35,316 nt of DNA from Rhodobacterales bacterium (lineage in GTDB: Bacteria > Pseudomonadota > Alphaproteobacteria > Rhodobacterales > Rhodobacteraceae): positions 1-35,316 of the forward strand of contig QIGK01000109.1 in NCBI GenBank assembly GCA_003228875.1, read 5' to 3'. A program made the translations under genes and the position numbers. The notes below the pieces were generated by a model. The model had not been told where the DNA came from. It made no database searches and saw nothing but the letters and a program-made list of their open reading frames with translations. Below are positions 1 to 9,211 of this stretch, piece after piece (position 1 is the first letter of the stretch; each line of letters begins with the position of its first letter).

Positions 1-23
1 GGTTCACACCTTTGTGCTCTATC

Positions 24-43
24 AGCGGTTTTTGACCGCTTTT
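24..43 (+). terminator. Possible intrinsic terminator of an upstream gene
   Basis: The arms AGCGGT and ACCGCT pair perfectly around a 5-base loop and run into a short T stretch. It would end a plus-strand gene lying off the left edge. The stem is only 6 bp and the T tract is short, so this is tentative. The rest of 1-131 shows no gene. Confidence 0.35.
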
Positions 44-131
44 AGTGGCTTCACGGCGTTGTTATTTTGCCACCCGATGGCTGCGAGCTAGGGTGCCTTC
101 TGATTGAAAAGCATCTTTAAAGGACTAAACC

Positions 132-930
132 ATGACCACATTATGCACCCGTCTGTTGGGTATCTTCATGTTTGTAAGCGTTTTTTCAGTATCTGCACAA
201 GCACAGGAGGCACAACGTAGCATTATCAAAGTTGCTGGTGATGTCTATCGGTTCCAGAATAATTTTCACTATAGTCTTGTCGTGGTCACCGATAGCGGTG
301 TGGTGGTGGTTGACCCCATCAACGCCGAAGCATCCCAGTGGCTAATTGATAATCTGAATACGATAACTGACCAACCTGTGACCAATCTGGTTTACAGCCA
401 CAGCGATGCTGATCACGCTTCGGGTGGCCAGGTTTTTGCCGACAGTGGTGCGCTGGTCATCGCGCAGGCCAATGCAAATGTCGATGGTTATTGGCAACAA
501 AACTTTCGAATTCACCTGGCTGGGTGAGGGACATGCAAAGGACATGATCGCAGTTGTTGTGCGGCCGGAAAATGTTGCCTTTATCACCGACGTTGCGGCA
601 CCCAAAAGCCTGCCGTTTCGTGATATGCCCGGCTCAAATATTGATGGCTGGATCGAGCAAGTGCGCAAGCTAGAAACGCTCGACTTTGAGATATTCGCCC
701 CAGCCCACGGTTCAATCGGTGTCGAGCAAGATGCCACGGAAGCCAGAATCTATATGGAGAAACTGCGGGAACAGGTCTTGGCAGGTCTACAAGCGGGTGC
801 CAGTGTTGATGACCTTGTCGCATCGGTCACGCTTGATGAATACGCGGACTGGGGACAATATGAGGCATGGCGGGCTTTGAATGTTCAGGGCATGGCGCGG
901 TTTTTGACTGAAAGCGGCCAGGTCGAGTAG
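132..930 (+). pseudogene. Secreted MBL-fold metallo-hydrolase, broken by a frameshifting deletion
   Basis: This would be a periplasmic zinc hydrolase of the metallo-beta-lactamase superfamily; the substrate is unknown. The first frame (132-527) starts with a signal peptide ending near AQAQ and carries the metal motif HSDADH. It then runs off frame and stops. The second frame resumes at about 505 with TFEFTWLGEGHAKD (third metal His), FITD (bridging Asp) and PAHG (last His), and stops at 930. All the metal ligands are therefore present but split between two frames. The usual stretch of roughly 20-30 residues between the NANVDG-like end of the first part and the second part is missing, so the lesion looks like a deletion of a length not divisible by three near 480-510. 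The start at 132 has an AAAGGA ribosome site. No intact copy is visible here. Confidence 0.8.
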
Positions 931-984
931 CGCCTAACCGGTTTTTGTTAACTGGTTCGGTTGTCGATCCGGGAATTACCGTAG

Positions 985-1020
985 AAAATTTATGGCGGGT
1001 TGAGCATTAACCCGCCATAA
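985..1020 (-). terminator. Terminator-like hairpin downstream of zapA
   Basis: Two perfect 12-base arms (990-1001 and 1009-1020, TTATGGCGGGTT and its complement) flank a 7-base loop. Read on the minus strand the hairpin is followed by ATTTTC. It lies about 115 bases past the zapA stop and is the likely end of that transcript. It could also work for the broken MBL gene from the other side, but the T tract is better on the minus strand. Confidence 0.55.
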
Positions 1021-1133
1021 TACTCGGCCACTGTGCCAAACTATGCGCCCTCGCGCTGGGCAATTGTCCCTTGATACACAAGCTTGAAAACCGCCCATCT
1101 TGCGACTTATAAGTTAAGTTCGTTGGGCGATGA

Positions 1134-1541
1134 TCACTCACCCAATTCTTCCAACTTGGCAGCTGTTTTTTCCAGCAATGCCATGGCTTTGGGCAATTCA
1201 GTCTCGCTAAATAAGTCGCCGTCACCCGCCTGTTCCTGCATATTTGCCAGTTCCACCGCCAGCGCTGCGGCTTTGGCTTCGGATGCCCTAAGGCGGTCTT
1301 CCAGTGTCTTAGTGCGCTCAACACTGGTTTTGCCATTCCACTCAAGCTCTTTGGTCCGGTCAGCCAACATCAGTCCTGCCATAAGCAACATACGCGATTC
1401 CGGCACGCGGCCAATGGCGGCTTGCAGGGTTACTGCCTCAGCGTCCAGCATTTTGGCGGCGGCTTTCAGGTGGGGTTCTTCGCCGTCGTTGCACACAATC
1501 TGGAACGGGCGGTCGCCGACAGTTACGGTAATTTCAGGCAT
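1134..1541 (-). CDS. zapA: Cell division protein ZapA
   Basis: ZapA is a small cytoplasmic protein that binds FtsZ and bundles its protofilaments at the division site. The 135-residue product has the family layout: an N-terminal beta-rich head (MPEITVTVGDRPFQIVC, then EEPHLKAAAKMLD) and a long C-terminal coiled coil rich in Lys, Glu and Ala from about residue 65. The ATG lies 2 bases before the TGA of the upstream coiled-coil gene (ATGCCTGA), so translation is probably coupled; a strong GAGGAGG site lies within that gene's last codons. About 115 bases separate the stop from a terminator hairpin, leaving room for a small RNA. Confidence 0.9.
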   Translation of the reverse strand: MPEITVTVGDRPFQIVCNDGEEPHLKAAAKMLDAEAVTLQAAIGRVPESRMLLMAGLMLADRTKELEWNGKTSVERTKTLEDRLRASEAKAAALAVELANMQEQAGDGDLFSETELPKAMALLEKTAAKLEELGE

Positions 1542-1734
1542 TTCCGGCCTCCTCCAAGATGGGTTTTAATTTGGCCAACAAGCTGTCCAGCTCAGCGACA
1601 TCAGCTTTGCGTTGGGCCTTAAGCGCGGTCAAATCCGCTCGCAGTAATGCATTTTCGGCCATTAGCGCCGCGCCACCCGACAGGTTTTCAATCGCCGCCG
1701 CCAGCCGTTTCTCAAGATTTTCCAAATTGCTCAT
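1534..1734 (-). CDS. Small coiled-coil protein upstream of zapA (ZapB-like position)
   Basis: This 66-residue protein is predicted to be one helical coiled coil: heptad-like Leu/Ala spacing runs from NLENLEKRLAAAIENL through ALLRADLTALKAQ. The start at 1734 was chosen because GAGG sits 6 bases ahead; an upstream in-frame extension lacks a site. It overlaps zapA by 8 bases, so both are probably made together and the product may help ZapA in division. No catalytic motif is visible. The link to division is inferred from the context; I do not recognise a named family with certainty. Confidence 0.8.
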   Translation of the reverse strand: MSNLENLEKRLAAAIENLSGGAALMAENALLRADLTALKAQRKADVAELDSLLAKLKPILEEAGNA

Positions 1735-1912
1735 ATTTGCCTCATAGTGTCCGACCTTATCGAATCGCATTTAACGCGGATTTGCAACATATTAGCGCAG
1801 TTTCTTCAGATTTACCCACAGCAATCCCCAAATAGCCTTGCATTCGCTTGACGCTCCATGTTTTCTTGGTCAAAACATCGGGTAAACGCACAGTATTCAG
1901 AAAGAGACAACA

Positions 1913-3931
1913 GTGGAAATTTCCGACCTCAAATCCCGCCACCCCAATCATTTTGCCAAAGCCACCGCATTGCGAATGCTGGCAATCGACGCGGTGCAAG
2001 CTGCCAACTCTGGCCATCCCGGCATGCCGATGGGTATGGCTGACGTGGCGACGGTGCTGTTTCAGAATCACCTGAAGTTTGACGCAGGCGCACCAAACTG
2101 GCCAGATCGGGATCGTTTTGTTTTGTCTGCGGGCCATGGGTCAATGCTGATTTACGGTCTGTTACACCTGACGGGTTACAAAGACATGACCATTGAGGAA
2201 ATCGCCAATTTCCGCCAGCACGGCGCAAAAACCGCTGGCCACCCCGAATATGGCCACGCAAGCGGTATTGAGACCACCACCGGCCCTTTGGGTCAGGGGC
2301 TAGCCACTGCCGTTGGTATGGCAATGGCAGAAACCTCTATGGCGGCGCGCTGGGGCAAAAAGATCGTTGATCACCACACTTATGTAATTGCGGGCGATGG
2401 CTGCCTGATGGAAGGCATTTCCCAAGAAGCCATTGGGCTGGCAGGCAAGCAAAAGCTCGGCAAACTGATTGTGCTTTGGGATGATAACGGCATCACCATT
2501 GACGGTTCGGTTTCTTTGTCGGACGTTACCGACCAAATGACACGGTTCGAAGCCTCGGGCTGGTCGGTTTTTTCTTGTGATGGTCACGACCCTGTTGCGA
2601 TTGACCGCGTCATTTCTCAAGCCAAGCAATCGCCTTTGCCTTCAATGATCGCGTGCCAAACCCATATCGGGTATGGCTCTCCAGCCAAACAAGACACTGC
2701 CGGTGCCCATGGCGCGCCGCTTGGTGCAGAAGAAATCGCAAAGGTGCGCGAAATTTACGGCTGGCCCCATAAGCCTTTTGTAATCCCTGCCAATATTCAG
2801 GATGATTGGCGCAACATTGGCGCGCGCGGCCAGTCTGAGCGTTCAGCATGGGAGGCGCGTAAGGCCGCGCTCTCGGCTGGCAAACAGAGCGAGTTCGATC
2901 GGATTATTAATGGTGAGGCGCCAAAACGCTTGTCAGCTGCAATCAAAGCCTTCAAGAAAAACATCTCCGAAACCGCGCCCAAAGTCGCCACCCGAAAAGC
3001 CAGCCAGATGGTGTTGGAAGTGGTCAACAACGTCATGCCCGAAACCATCGGCGGTTCTGCTGATTTAACAGGATCAAACCTAACCCTGACCGACGGATTA
3101 AACGTGTTTGATGCCGATAACCGCAAAGGTCGCTATGTTTATTACGGCATCCGCGAACATGGCATGGCGGCGGCAATGAACGGCCTTGCTCTGCATGGTG
3201 GCTGCAAATCTTATGGCGGCACGTTTATGGTTTTTGCCGATTATATGCGCGGCGCGATGCGGCTATCGTCGCTTATGGGCATTCCAACCACCTATGTGCT
3301 TAGCCACGATTCAATTGGTTTGGGCGAAGACGGTCCAACCCACCAACCAGTAGAACATCTGGCGATGATGCGCGCCACGCCGAACATGAATGTGTTTCGC
3401 CCTGCCGACACAGTTGAAACAGCCGAGGCATGGGAATTGGCAATGACCTCAACATCAACGCCTTCGGCTTTGGCCCTAACACGCCAAGGCTTGCCAACCG
3501 TGCGCACAGAGCACAAAACCAAAAACCTGACAGCGCAGGGTGCGTATGTGCTGGCAGACGCAATCGGCAAACGCCGGGTTATCCTGATGGCCACCGGTTC
3601 AGAAGTTGAAATCGCCCTGAAGGCCCGCGACATCCTGCAAGCCAAAGGCATCGGCACCCGTGTGGTTTCCATGCCGTGCTGGGAACTGTTCGAAGCCATG
3701 GATGAAAAATACCGCCGCCGTGTTTTGCCCGCTGGGCCAGTTCGTGTGGCAATTGAGGCTGGTTCGCGCTTTGGCTGGGATCGCTGGCTTTGTGGCGAGC
3801 GCGGCAAACATAACAAAGCCGCATTTGTGGGCATGGAGGGCTTTGGGGCCTCCGCTCCGATTGATGCGCTTTATGAAATGTTCGGAATCACCGCTGAGGC
3901 AACCGCTGCCAAAGCCGAAAGCCTGCTGTAG
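1913..3931 (+). CDS. tkt: Transketolase
   Basis: Transketolase moves two-carbon ketol units between sugar phosphates in the pentose phosphate pathway, using thiamine diphosphate and a divalent metal in the cytoplasm. The 672-residue length is normal. Visible landmarks are SGHPGMPMG near the N terminus, AGHGSMLIY, the ThDP motif [13 protein letters not shown] followed by DDNGITIDG, the central pyrimidine-binding part with [13 protein letters not shown], and [18 protein letters not shown]. The start is GTG, behind only a weak purine stretch (AGAGA). The gene is divergent from the zapA pair and is closed by a strong terminator. The following pgk fits a sugar-phosphate cluster. No lesion is seen. 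Confidence 0.97.
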   Translation: MEISDLKSRHPNHFAKATALRMLAIDAVQAANSGHPGMPMGMADVATVLFQNHLKFDAGAPNWPDRDRFVLSAGHGSMLIYGLLHLTGYKDMTIEEIANFRQHGAKTAGHPEYGHASGIETTTGPLGQGLATAVGMAMAETSMAARWGKKIVDHHTYVIAGDGCLMEGISQEAIGLAGKQKLGKLIVLWDDNGITIDGSVSLSDVTDQMTRFEASGWSVFSCDGHDPVAIDRVISQAKQSPLPSMIACQTHIGYGSPAKQDTAGAHGAPLGAEEIAKVREIYGWPHKPFVIPANIQDDWRNIGARGQSERSAWEARKAALSAGKQSEFDRIINGEAPKRLSAAIKAFKKNISETAPKVATRKASQMVLEVVNNVMPETIGGSADLTGSNLTLTDGLNVFDADNRKGRYVYYGIREHGMAAAMNGLALHGGCKSYGGTFMVFADYMRGAMRLSSLMGIPTTYVLSHDSIGLGEDGPTHQPVEHLAMMRATPNMNVFRPADTVETAEAWELAMTSTSTPSALALTRQGLPTVRTEHKTKNLTAQGAYVLADAIGKRRVILMATGSEVEIALKARDILQAKGIGTRVVSMPCWELFEAMDEKYRRRVLPAGPVRVAIEAGSRFGWDRWLCGERGKHNKAAFVGMEGFGASAPIDALYEMFGITAEATAAKAESLL

Positions 3932-3960
3932 TTTCTTAAGGCATTCCAACCTAACATCAC

Positions 3961-3998
3961 ACGCGGCCCCGAATCGCTTTTTGGGCCGCGTATTTTTT
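3961..3998 (+). terminator. Intrinsic terminator of tkt
   Basis: The perfect 9-base arms ACGCGGCCC and GGGCCGCGT enclose a 13-base loop and are followed by ATTTTTT. It lies 30 bases after the tkt stop, which makes the miniprotein and pgk a separate transcription unit. Confidence 0.9.
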
Positions 3999-4068
3999 AG
4001 TTTTCTTAATTTGCCCAAAATATGGATAAAATTCAGGCAGATCATCCGATAACAGGCAAAGGTGCGAC

Positions 4069-4212
4069 ATGAACAACCAATGGGCCGTCGGAACTGGGCT
4101 TTTAATATTGGGGATTTTTGCGCTAGACTTTCTCTATCTGGAATGGAATTTGCCACAGTTTATCATGATTCAGCTTATTCGCATCATCGACTGGCTGGCT
4201 GTTTGGCGCTGA
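4069..4212 (+). CDS. 47-residue single-pass membrane miniprotein
   Basis: An ATG behind AGGCAAAGG opens a 47-codon frame. It starts [20 protein letters not shown], giving one clear hydrophobic segment at about residues 5-23, followed by an amphipathic tail rich in Trp, Ile and Leu ([16 protein letters not shown]) and ending WR. It sits alone between the tkt terminator and pgk, 25 bases before the pgk start, so the two may share a transcript. I do not recognise a family. It could tether or modulate an inner-membrane partner, but nothing in the sequence says which. Confidence 0.6.
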   Translation: MNNQWAVGTGLLILGIFALDFLYLEWNLPQFIMIQLIRIIDWLAVWR

Positions 4213-4237
4213 TATCAAGACGCAGAAATGGATAAAA

Positions 4238-5428
4238 ATGCGCTGGAAAACTTTGAATGATATGGATTTGGCAGGCAAAGCCGTGCTGACCCGCGTTGAT
4301 ATAAATGTGCCGGTTGATGCTGGCCAAGTCACTGACGATACCCGTATTCAACGGATTTTGCCGACCATTCGCAAAATCTTGGCCGCTGGCGGCAAACCGA
4401 TCTTGCTGGCGCATTTTGGTCGCCCCGGTGGTAAAACTGTGCCTGACCTTAGCCTTGGACAATTGCGCAAAGCAGTCGAATCCGCGCTTGGTTCCGCGGT
4501 GGTATTTTGCCCCGAAACGATTGGCAAAACAGCCGCCGCCGCCATTGCAGCCTTGCCAAGCGGCAGCACGTTGATGTTGGAAAACACCCGTTTTAATGCG
4601 GGCGAAACCACCAATGACCCAGAATTTGTGGCCGCGTTGGCGGCGCTTGGTGATGTCTATTGCAATGACGCATTTTCCGCGGCGCACCGCGCCCATGCGT
4701 CAACCGAAGGGCTGGCGCGCAGCCTGCCCGCCTGTGCAGGTGATCTGATGGCAACCGAACTGGGTGCATTGGGAAAAGCATTATCCAGCCCCGAACATCC
4801 GGTTGTGGCTGTGGTTGGCGGTGCCAAGGTTTCAACCAAGCTGGACCTGCTGGGTAATTTGCTGGACAAAGTAGACCAGATCATCATTGGCGGCGGCATG
4901 GCCAACACATTTCTGGCCAGCCAAGGCATTGATGTGGGCAAATCGCTTTGCGAACATGATCTGGCTGAAACCGCCCGTGAAATTACCCGCTGCGCCAAGT
5001 TAGCAGGTTGCGAATTGATCTTGCCAATTGATGTGGTTGTGGCCCGAGAATTTGCTGCCAATGCCCCAAACCAAACCATGGCCGCAGATGCTTGCCCAGC
5101 CGATATGATGATACTGGATGCAGGACCGGAATCGGTAAAAGCCATCAGTAAAGTTTTTGAAGCCGCCAAAACCTTGGTTTGGAACGGCCCGCTTGGTGCT
5201 TTTGAAATAGAACCGTTTAACATGGCCACCGACGCTGCTGCGCTAAAAGCTGCGGCCTTAACAAAAGCTGGTAAATTGCTTTCGGTGGCCGGTGGTGGTG
5301 ACACGGTGGCAGCGTTAAATAATTCTGGTGCGGCGGCTGACTTTACCTATATTTCCACGGCTGGCGGTGCATTCCTCGAATGGCTTGAGGGTAAAACCCT
5401 GCCTGGTGTGGCTGCTTTGGAAGGTTAA
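4238..5428 (+). CDS. pgk: Phosphoglycerate kinase
   Basis: This enzyme interconverts 1,3-bisphosphoglycerate plus ADP with 3-phosphoglycerate plus ATP in glycolysis and gluconeogenesis. The 396 residues show both domains. N-terminal substrate residues lie in [24 protein letters not shown] and [12 protein letters not shown]-terminal nucleotide residues lie in [15 protein letters not shown], the WNGPLGAFE segment and GGGDTVAAL. The start [11 protein letters not shown] matches the usual N terminus although no clear ribosome site is seen, which suggests coupling to the miniprotein upstream. Its stop overlaps that of the convergent minus-strand gene (5425-5428), with no terminator between them. 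Confidence 0.97.
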   Translation: MRWKTLNDMDLAGKAVLTRVDINVPVDAGQVTDDTRIQRILPTIRKILAAGGKPILLAHFGRPGGKTVPDLSLGQLRKAVESALGSAVVFCPETIGKTAAAAIAALPSGSTLMLENTRFNAGETTNDPEFVAALAALGDVYCNDAFSAAHRAHASTEGLARSLPACAGDLMATELGALGKALSSPEHPVVAVVGGAKVSTKLDLLGNLLDKVDQIIIGGGMANTFLASQGIDVGKSLCEHDLAETAREITRCAKLAGCELILPIDVVVAREFAANAPNQTMAADACPADMMILDAGPESVKAISKVFEAAKTLVWNGPLGAFEIEPFNMATDAAALKAAALTKAGKLLSVAGGGDTVAALNNSGAAADFTYISTAGGAFLEWLEGKTLPGVAALEG

Positions 5429-6273
5429 AGCGGTTGGTGCGAAAGCATCACATTATCCAAAAGCAAAACCGCAGCCTGATCACTGGCGGTTATGCCGATT
5501 TCAAATAAATTCAGCACCGAACCATCATTTGGCAAAGTTTTCATTTCGCCCTCTAAGATCAACTGTCCATCCTGCCAAATCCTGACTTTACCGGCTGAAT
5601 TATCCAAGGTCATGTGCAAGGTCAACGTAAACCACCGTCCAATCGGGACCTCAGTTTCCGTTTGTTGCAGCCTTGGTTTTCGACTCGATTTCAGCTCAAT
5701 GCCGATAAAGCGGCTATCGTCAATGACCAGCCGGATACCCGGGCTTTGCCGCACACTGCTGTCTTCAAAATCAACCAGCGAATAAGGCACACCTTTTTCC
5801 AGCAAAAAGCTGGCCCGAAACCAAAGATCATTGCCTTTGACAAACCACATGCTTGAATTGATAAGGTCTGCTTTGCTGGTCACCATACCCTCAGCCGGGG
5901 CCACGGCTTCAAACCGCGCCGCGCCTTGGAACGGCGTAACACTATTGTCCAAAAATCTACTGCCGTCGTTTATGATATTCTGGCTTAGGGCGGTATATTC
6001 CTCGGGCGTTTTGGCTAACGGCGATTGCAAGGTCATCTGACTCCAACCCGGGGTTGAGAACCAATCTGATAAGACCGGCAAATCAAAATCATACGAAAAA
6101 TTCTTATAAAGGCGACCGGTTTGGTTTCCAGCGCGAACAACAACATAATCGTCGGTTTCCTCCAGCATTTCAATACGGTTTATCGTGTCTGATCCAAGCG
6201 GCCTTAGGTAAAGCATCACCCCCAACGCAACCAGAATTAATACGATGCCAAACGCCTGTGTTTTGATACTCAT
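5425..6273 (-). CDS. Membrane-anchored ConA/LamG-like protein (polysaccharide-lyase-like fold)
   Basis: The 282-residue product begins [22 protein letters not shown], an uncleaved signal anchor, followed by a long periplasmic part. The start at 6273 was preferred over a start 12 codons upstream because AAAAGGT lies directly in front of it. The C-terminal part ([54 protein letters not shown]) has the strand pattern of a concanavalin-A-like jelly roll, as in LamG modules and heparin-lyase-like proteins. Substrate binding is therefore plausible; enzymatic activity cannot be read from the sequence. It overlaps pgk tail to tail and is divergent from ftsB. Confidence 0.75.
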   Translation of the reverse strand: MSIKTQAFGIVLILVALGVMLYLRPLGSDTINRIEMLEETDDYVVVRAGNQTGRLYKNFSYDFDLPVLSDWFSTPGWSQMTLQSPLAKTPEEYTALSQNIINDGSRFLDNSVTPFQGAARFEAVAPAEGMVTSKADLINSSMWFVKGNDLWFRASFLLEKGVPYSLVDFEDSSVRQSPGIRLVIDDSRFIGIELKSSRKPRLQQTETEVPIGRWFTLTLHMTLDNSAGKVRIWQDGQLILEGEMKTLPNDGSVLNLFEIGITASDQAAVLLLDNVMLSHQPL

Positions 6274-6418
6274 ACCTTTTTTCTCGCTTTGAAATTTCCT
6301 TGTCGCCACTTCATAGCAAAACTTTTGAGAAAAGGAACTATTCAGGATTCACAAACCGAGCTACCTGTGCTAGAAACGTCGAAACACCACCATCAGAGTG
6401 GTCAACTGAGGCAGAAAC

Positions 6419-6721
6419 ATGGAAACGCTTAACCGCAAAAGCGGGCTCGTCGGATATATCGTATCCCTGACCGTAATCGCCCTGATTGCGTATTTTTCAT
6501 ATGCGGCTATTCAAGGGCCAAGCGGTATGGTCAGCTTGTTCAAATATCAGGCTCAGGAATCCCGGCTACAGAACGAACTAAGCGAATTGCAACAGGAACG
6601 CATCGCCGCCAAAAACCGGACACGGCGAATGTCGGACCGCTTTCTTGATCTGGATTTACTGGATGAACAAGCTCGTAAAGTTCTGGGTTACGCCCGCGGT
6701 GATGAAATAATTGTTCAATAA
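6419..6721 (+). CDS. ftsB: Septum formation initiator FtsB/DivIC family
   Basis: FtsB is a bitopic division protein that joins FtsL and FtsQ in the divisome. The 100 residues comprise a short cytoplasmic start, one transmembrane helix (about residues 10-30, IVSLTVIALIAYFSYAAI) and a periplasmic coiled coil (QAQESRLQNELSELQQER) ending with the family's LDLLDEQARKVLGYARGDEI tail. A GAGG site precedes the ATG. Its place just upstream of pdhA is usual for alphaproteobacteria as I recall. Confidence 0.9.
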   Translation: METLNRKSGLVGYIVSLTVIALIAYFSYAAIQGPSGMVSLFKYQAQESRLQNELSELQQERIAAKNRTRRMSDRFLDLDLLDEQARKVLGYARGDEIIVQ

Positions 6722-6853
6722 CGCATTGATTTTTATCATTTTTTGACGCTACCCGCCCAACGCATACCGCCTTGCAATATTCACCTGTGACTCTGGTTGA
6801 ATTTCCTGTATTATATATAGTTGAACGTTAAACTATTTTCTGGGAGGGCCCGC

Positions 6854-7852
6854 ATGGCCGCTGCAAAGACACGCAAAAAATCAAACGTGTCCAAGGAAGA
6901 ACTGCTTGGATTTTACCGCGAAATGCTGCTGATCCGCCGCTTTGAAGAAAAAGCCGGACAGCTTTACGGCATGGGCCAGATCGGCGGTTTTTGCCATCTT
7001 TACATCGGCCAAGAGGCCATCGTTGTCGGGCTAGAATCCAACACAATTGAGGGTGATCAACGCATCACATCTTACCGTGACCACGGCCATATGTTGGCCT
7101 GTGGCATGGACCCAAAAGGCGTTATGGCTGAACTGACCGGTCGCATCGGCGGATATTCGCGCGGCAAAGGCGGCTCGATGCATATGTTCTCAAATGAAAA
7201 GAAATTCTATGGCGGCAACGGCATTGTTGGCGCACAGGTGCCGATTGGCGCTGGGCTGGCATTTGCCAATAAATATCGTGGCAATAACAATGTCAGCTTT
7301 GCCTATTTTGGTGATGGTGCCGCCAATCAGGGGCAGGTTTATGAAACATACAACATGGCCAGCCTGTGGAAATTACCCTGTATTTTTGTTATTGAAAACA
7401 ACCAATATGCCATGGGCACTAGCCTACAACGGGCATCGTCAACCCCTGATCTTTACACCCGAGGCGAGGCATTCGGCATTCCTGGCGAAGCCGTTGACGG
7501 CATGGATGTGCTGGCCGTCAAAGCCGCTGGTGCCAAAGCGCTGGATCATTGCCGGGCTGGCAACGGGCCGTATATTCTGGAAATGAACACCTATCGTTAT
7601 CGCGGCCATTCCATGTCCGACCCCGCCAAATATCGCACCCGCGAAGAGGTGCAAAAAGTGCGCGAGGAACGCGACCCGATCGACCATATCCGCGACATGT
7701 TGCTAACCGGAAAACATTCCACCGAGGATGATTTGAAAGCCATCGACAAAGCCATCAAGAAAACCGTGACCGAGGCCGCAGATTATGCAATTGCCAGCCC
7801 CGAACCGGAGCTTTCCGAACTTTGGACAGATATTTACGCGGAGGCCGAATAA
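6854..7852 (+). CDS. pdhA: Pyruvate dehydrogenase E1 alpha subunit
   Basis: This subunit forms the alpha half of the heterotetrameric E1, which decarboxylates pyruvate on thiamine diphosphate and passes the acetyl group to the lipoyl arm of E2. The 332-residue product shows the ThDP motif [18 protein letters not shown] through [10 protein letters not shown], the GKGGSMHMF segment and the conserved [11 protein letters not shown] loop. The start at 6854 is chosen for the strong GGGAGG site 7 bases upstream; the longer TTG-started frame from 6821 has none. An AT-rich TATTATATATAG near 6809 may hold the minus-10 element of the operon. The TAA overlaps the pdhB ATG (TAATG). Confidence 0.96.
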   Translation: MAAAKTRKKSNVSKEELLGFYREMLLIRRFEEKAGQLYGMGQIGGFCHLYIGQEAIVVGLESNTIEGDQRITSYRDHGHMLACGMDPKGVMAELTGRIGGYSRGKGGSMHMFSNEKKFYGGNGIVGAQVPIGAGLAFANKYRGNNNVSFAYFGDGAANQGQVYETYNMASLWKLPCIFVIENNQYAMGTSLQRASSTPDLYTRGEAFGIPGEAVDGMDVLAVKAAGAKALDHCRAGNGPYILEMNTYRYRGHSMSDPAKYRTREEVQKVREERDPIDHIRDMLLTGKHSTEDDLKAIDKAIKKTVTEAADYAIASPEPELSELWTDIYAEAE

Positions 7853-9201
7853 TGGCTATTAATATTCTTATGCCCGCCCTTTCTCCAACCATGGAAGAAG
7901 GCAATCTATCCAAATGGTTGGTGGCTGAAGGCGACACCGTGAAATCCGGCGACGTGATGTGTGAAATCGAAACCGACAAGGCCACCATGGAATTCGAAGC
8001 CGTGGATGAAGGCATCATCGGTAAGATTGTCGTGCCAGAAGGATCTGAGGGCGTCAAAGTGAACGCAGTTATTGCCGTTTTAATCGAAGAAGGCGAAAGC
8101 GTTGATGACGTGGCCGAACCGATAGCAGCCTCTGCGATTGTTACGGCTGCTGCCGAACCTGTGGTGGCGGAATCTGTATCGGCTGTTGTCGTAGAACAAG
8201 ACCTGCCCGAAGGCACGACTTTTAAGTCAACCACCGTGCGCGAAGCCATCTGTGACGCCATGTCTGAGGAAATGCGACGCAACCCTGATGTATTTTTGAT
8301 GGGCGAAGAAGTTGCCGAATATCAAGGCGCTTACAAAATTTCTCAAGGCATGCTGGATGAATTTGGTGAAAAACGGGTGATCGATACGCCAATCACCGAA
8401 CACGGCTTTACCGGCCTTGCGGTTGGCGCTGCATTTGCCGGCCTGTCGCCGATTGTTGAATTCATGACGTGGAATTTTGCCATGCAGGCGATTGACCAAA
8501 TTATAAATTCCGCTGCCAAAACCCGCTATATGTCGGGTGGTCAAATGACTTGCCCGATAGTATTTCGCGGTGCCAATGGCGCAGCAGCACGGGTTGGGGC
8601 GCAGCATTCCCATGATTATGCAACTTGGTATGCACAGGTTCCGGGCCTAAAGGTTGTGATGCCGTATTCAGCCTCGGATTACAAAGGCCTGATGAAATCA
8701 GCCATCCGTGACCCTAATCCGGTTGTGGTGCTTGAAAATGAAATGCTCTATGGCCGGTCATTCGATGTGCCCGAAATCGAAGATTACACCGTGCCCATCG
8801 GCAAAGCCCGCATTTGGCGGCAGGGCGATGATGTAACCATCGTCAGTTTTGGCATCGGCATGCAATACGCGCTGGCGGCCGCAGACAAGCTGGCCGAGGA
8901 AGGGATTTCGGCTGAGGTAATTGACCTGCGATCCTTGCGCCCGATGGATACTGAAACTGTGGTGAAATCGGTGATGAAAACCAACCGCTGTGTCACGGTT
9001 GAGGAAGGTTTTCCGGTGGCGTCAATCGGCGGGCATATTTCCGCGACGTTGATGCAGGAAGCGTTTGATTATCTGGATGCTCCGGTCATCAACCTTGCTG
9101 GTAAAGACGTGCCAATGCCCTATGCCGCCAATCTTGAAAAACTGGCGCTGGTGACCACTGAAGAAGTGATTTCCTCCGTTAAATCAGTAACTTACCGTTA
9201 G
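7852..9201 (+). CDS. pdhB: Pyruvate dehydrogenase E1 beta subunit with N-terminal lipoyl domain
   Basis: This is the beta half of E1. Residues 1-78 are a complete lipoyl domain with the modified lysine in [12 protein letters not shown] (K43). A linker rich in Val, Ala and Glu follows. Then comes the transketolase-like pyrimidine-binding domain ([47 protein letters not shown]) and the C-terminal domain ([23 protein letters not shown]). A lipoyl domain on PdhB is known in several alphaproteobacteria. The 449-residue length fits that architecture. A GGAGG site lies in the end of pdhA, and the two genes overlap by one base, so translation is probably coupled. Confidence 0.96.
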   Translation: MAINILMPALSPTMEEGNLSKWLVAEGDTVKSGDVMCEIETDKATMEFEAVDEGIIGKIVVPEGSEGVKVNAVIAVLIEEGESVDDVAEPIAASAIVTAAAEPVVAESVSAVVVEQDLPEGTTFKSTTVREAICDAMSEEMRRNPDVFLMGEEVAEYQGAYKISQGMLDEFGEKRVIDTPITEHGFTGLAVGAAFAGLSPIVEFMTWNFAMQAIDQIINSAAKTRYMSGGQMTCPIVFRGANGAAARVGAQHSHDYATWYAQVPGLKVVMPYSASDYKGLMKSAIRDPNPVVVLENEMLYGRSFDVPEIEDYTVPIGKARIWRQGDDVTIVSFGIGMQYALAAADKLAEEGISAEVIDLRSLRPMDTETVVKSVMKTNRCVTVEEGFPVASIGGHISATLMQEAFDYLDAPVINLAGKDVPMPYAANLEKLALVTTEEVISSVKSVTYR

Positions 9202-9211
9202 GAGCAGCCCC

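Noticed and set aside
1735-1912. Promoter for tkt at TTGACG (1848-1853)
   Set aside because: No acceptable minus-10 box lies 16-18 bases downstream, so it was not listed.
3292-4156. Minus-strand open frames across tkt and the miniprotein
   Set aside because: They are antisense shadows of tkt. The longer one also crosses the tkt terminator and reads the miniprotein region backwards.
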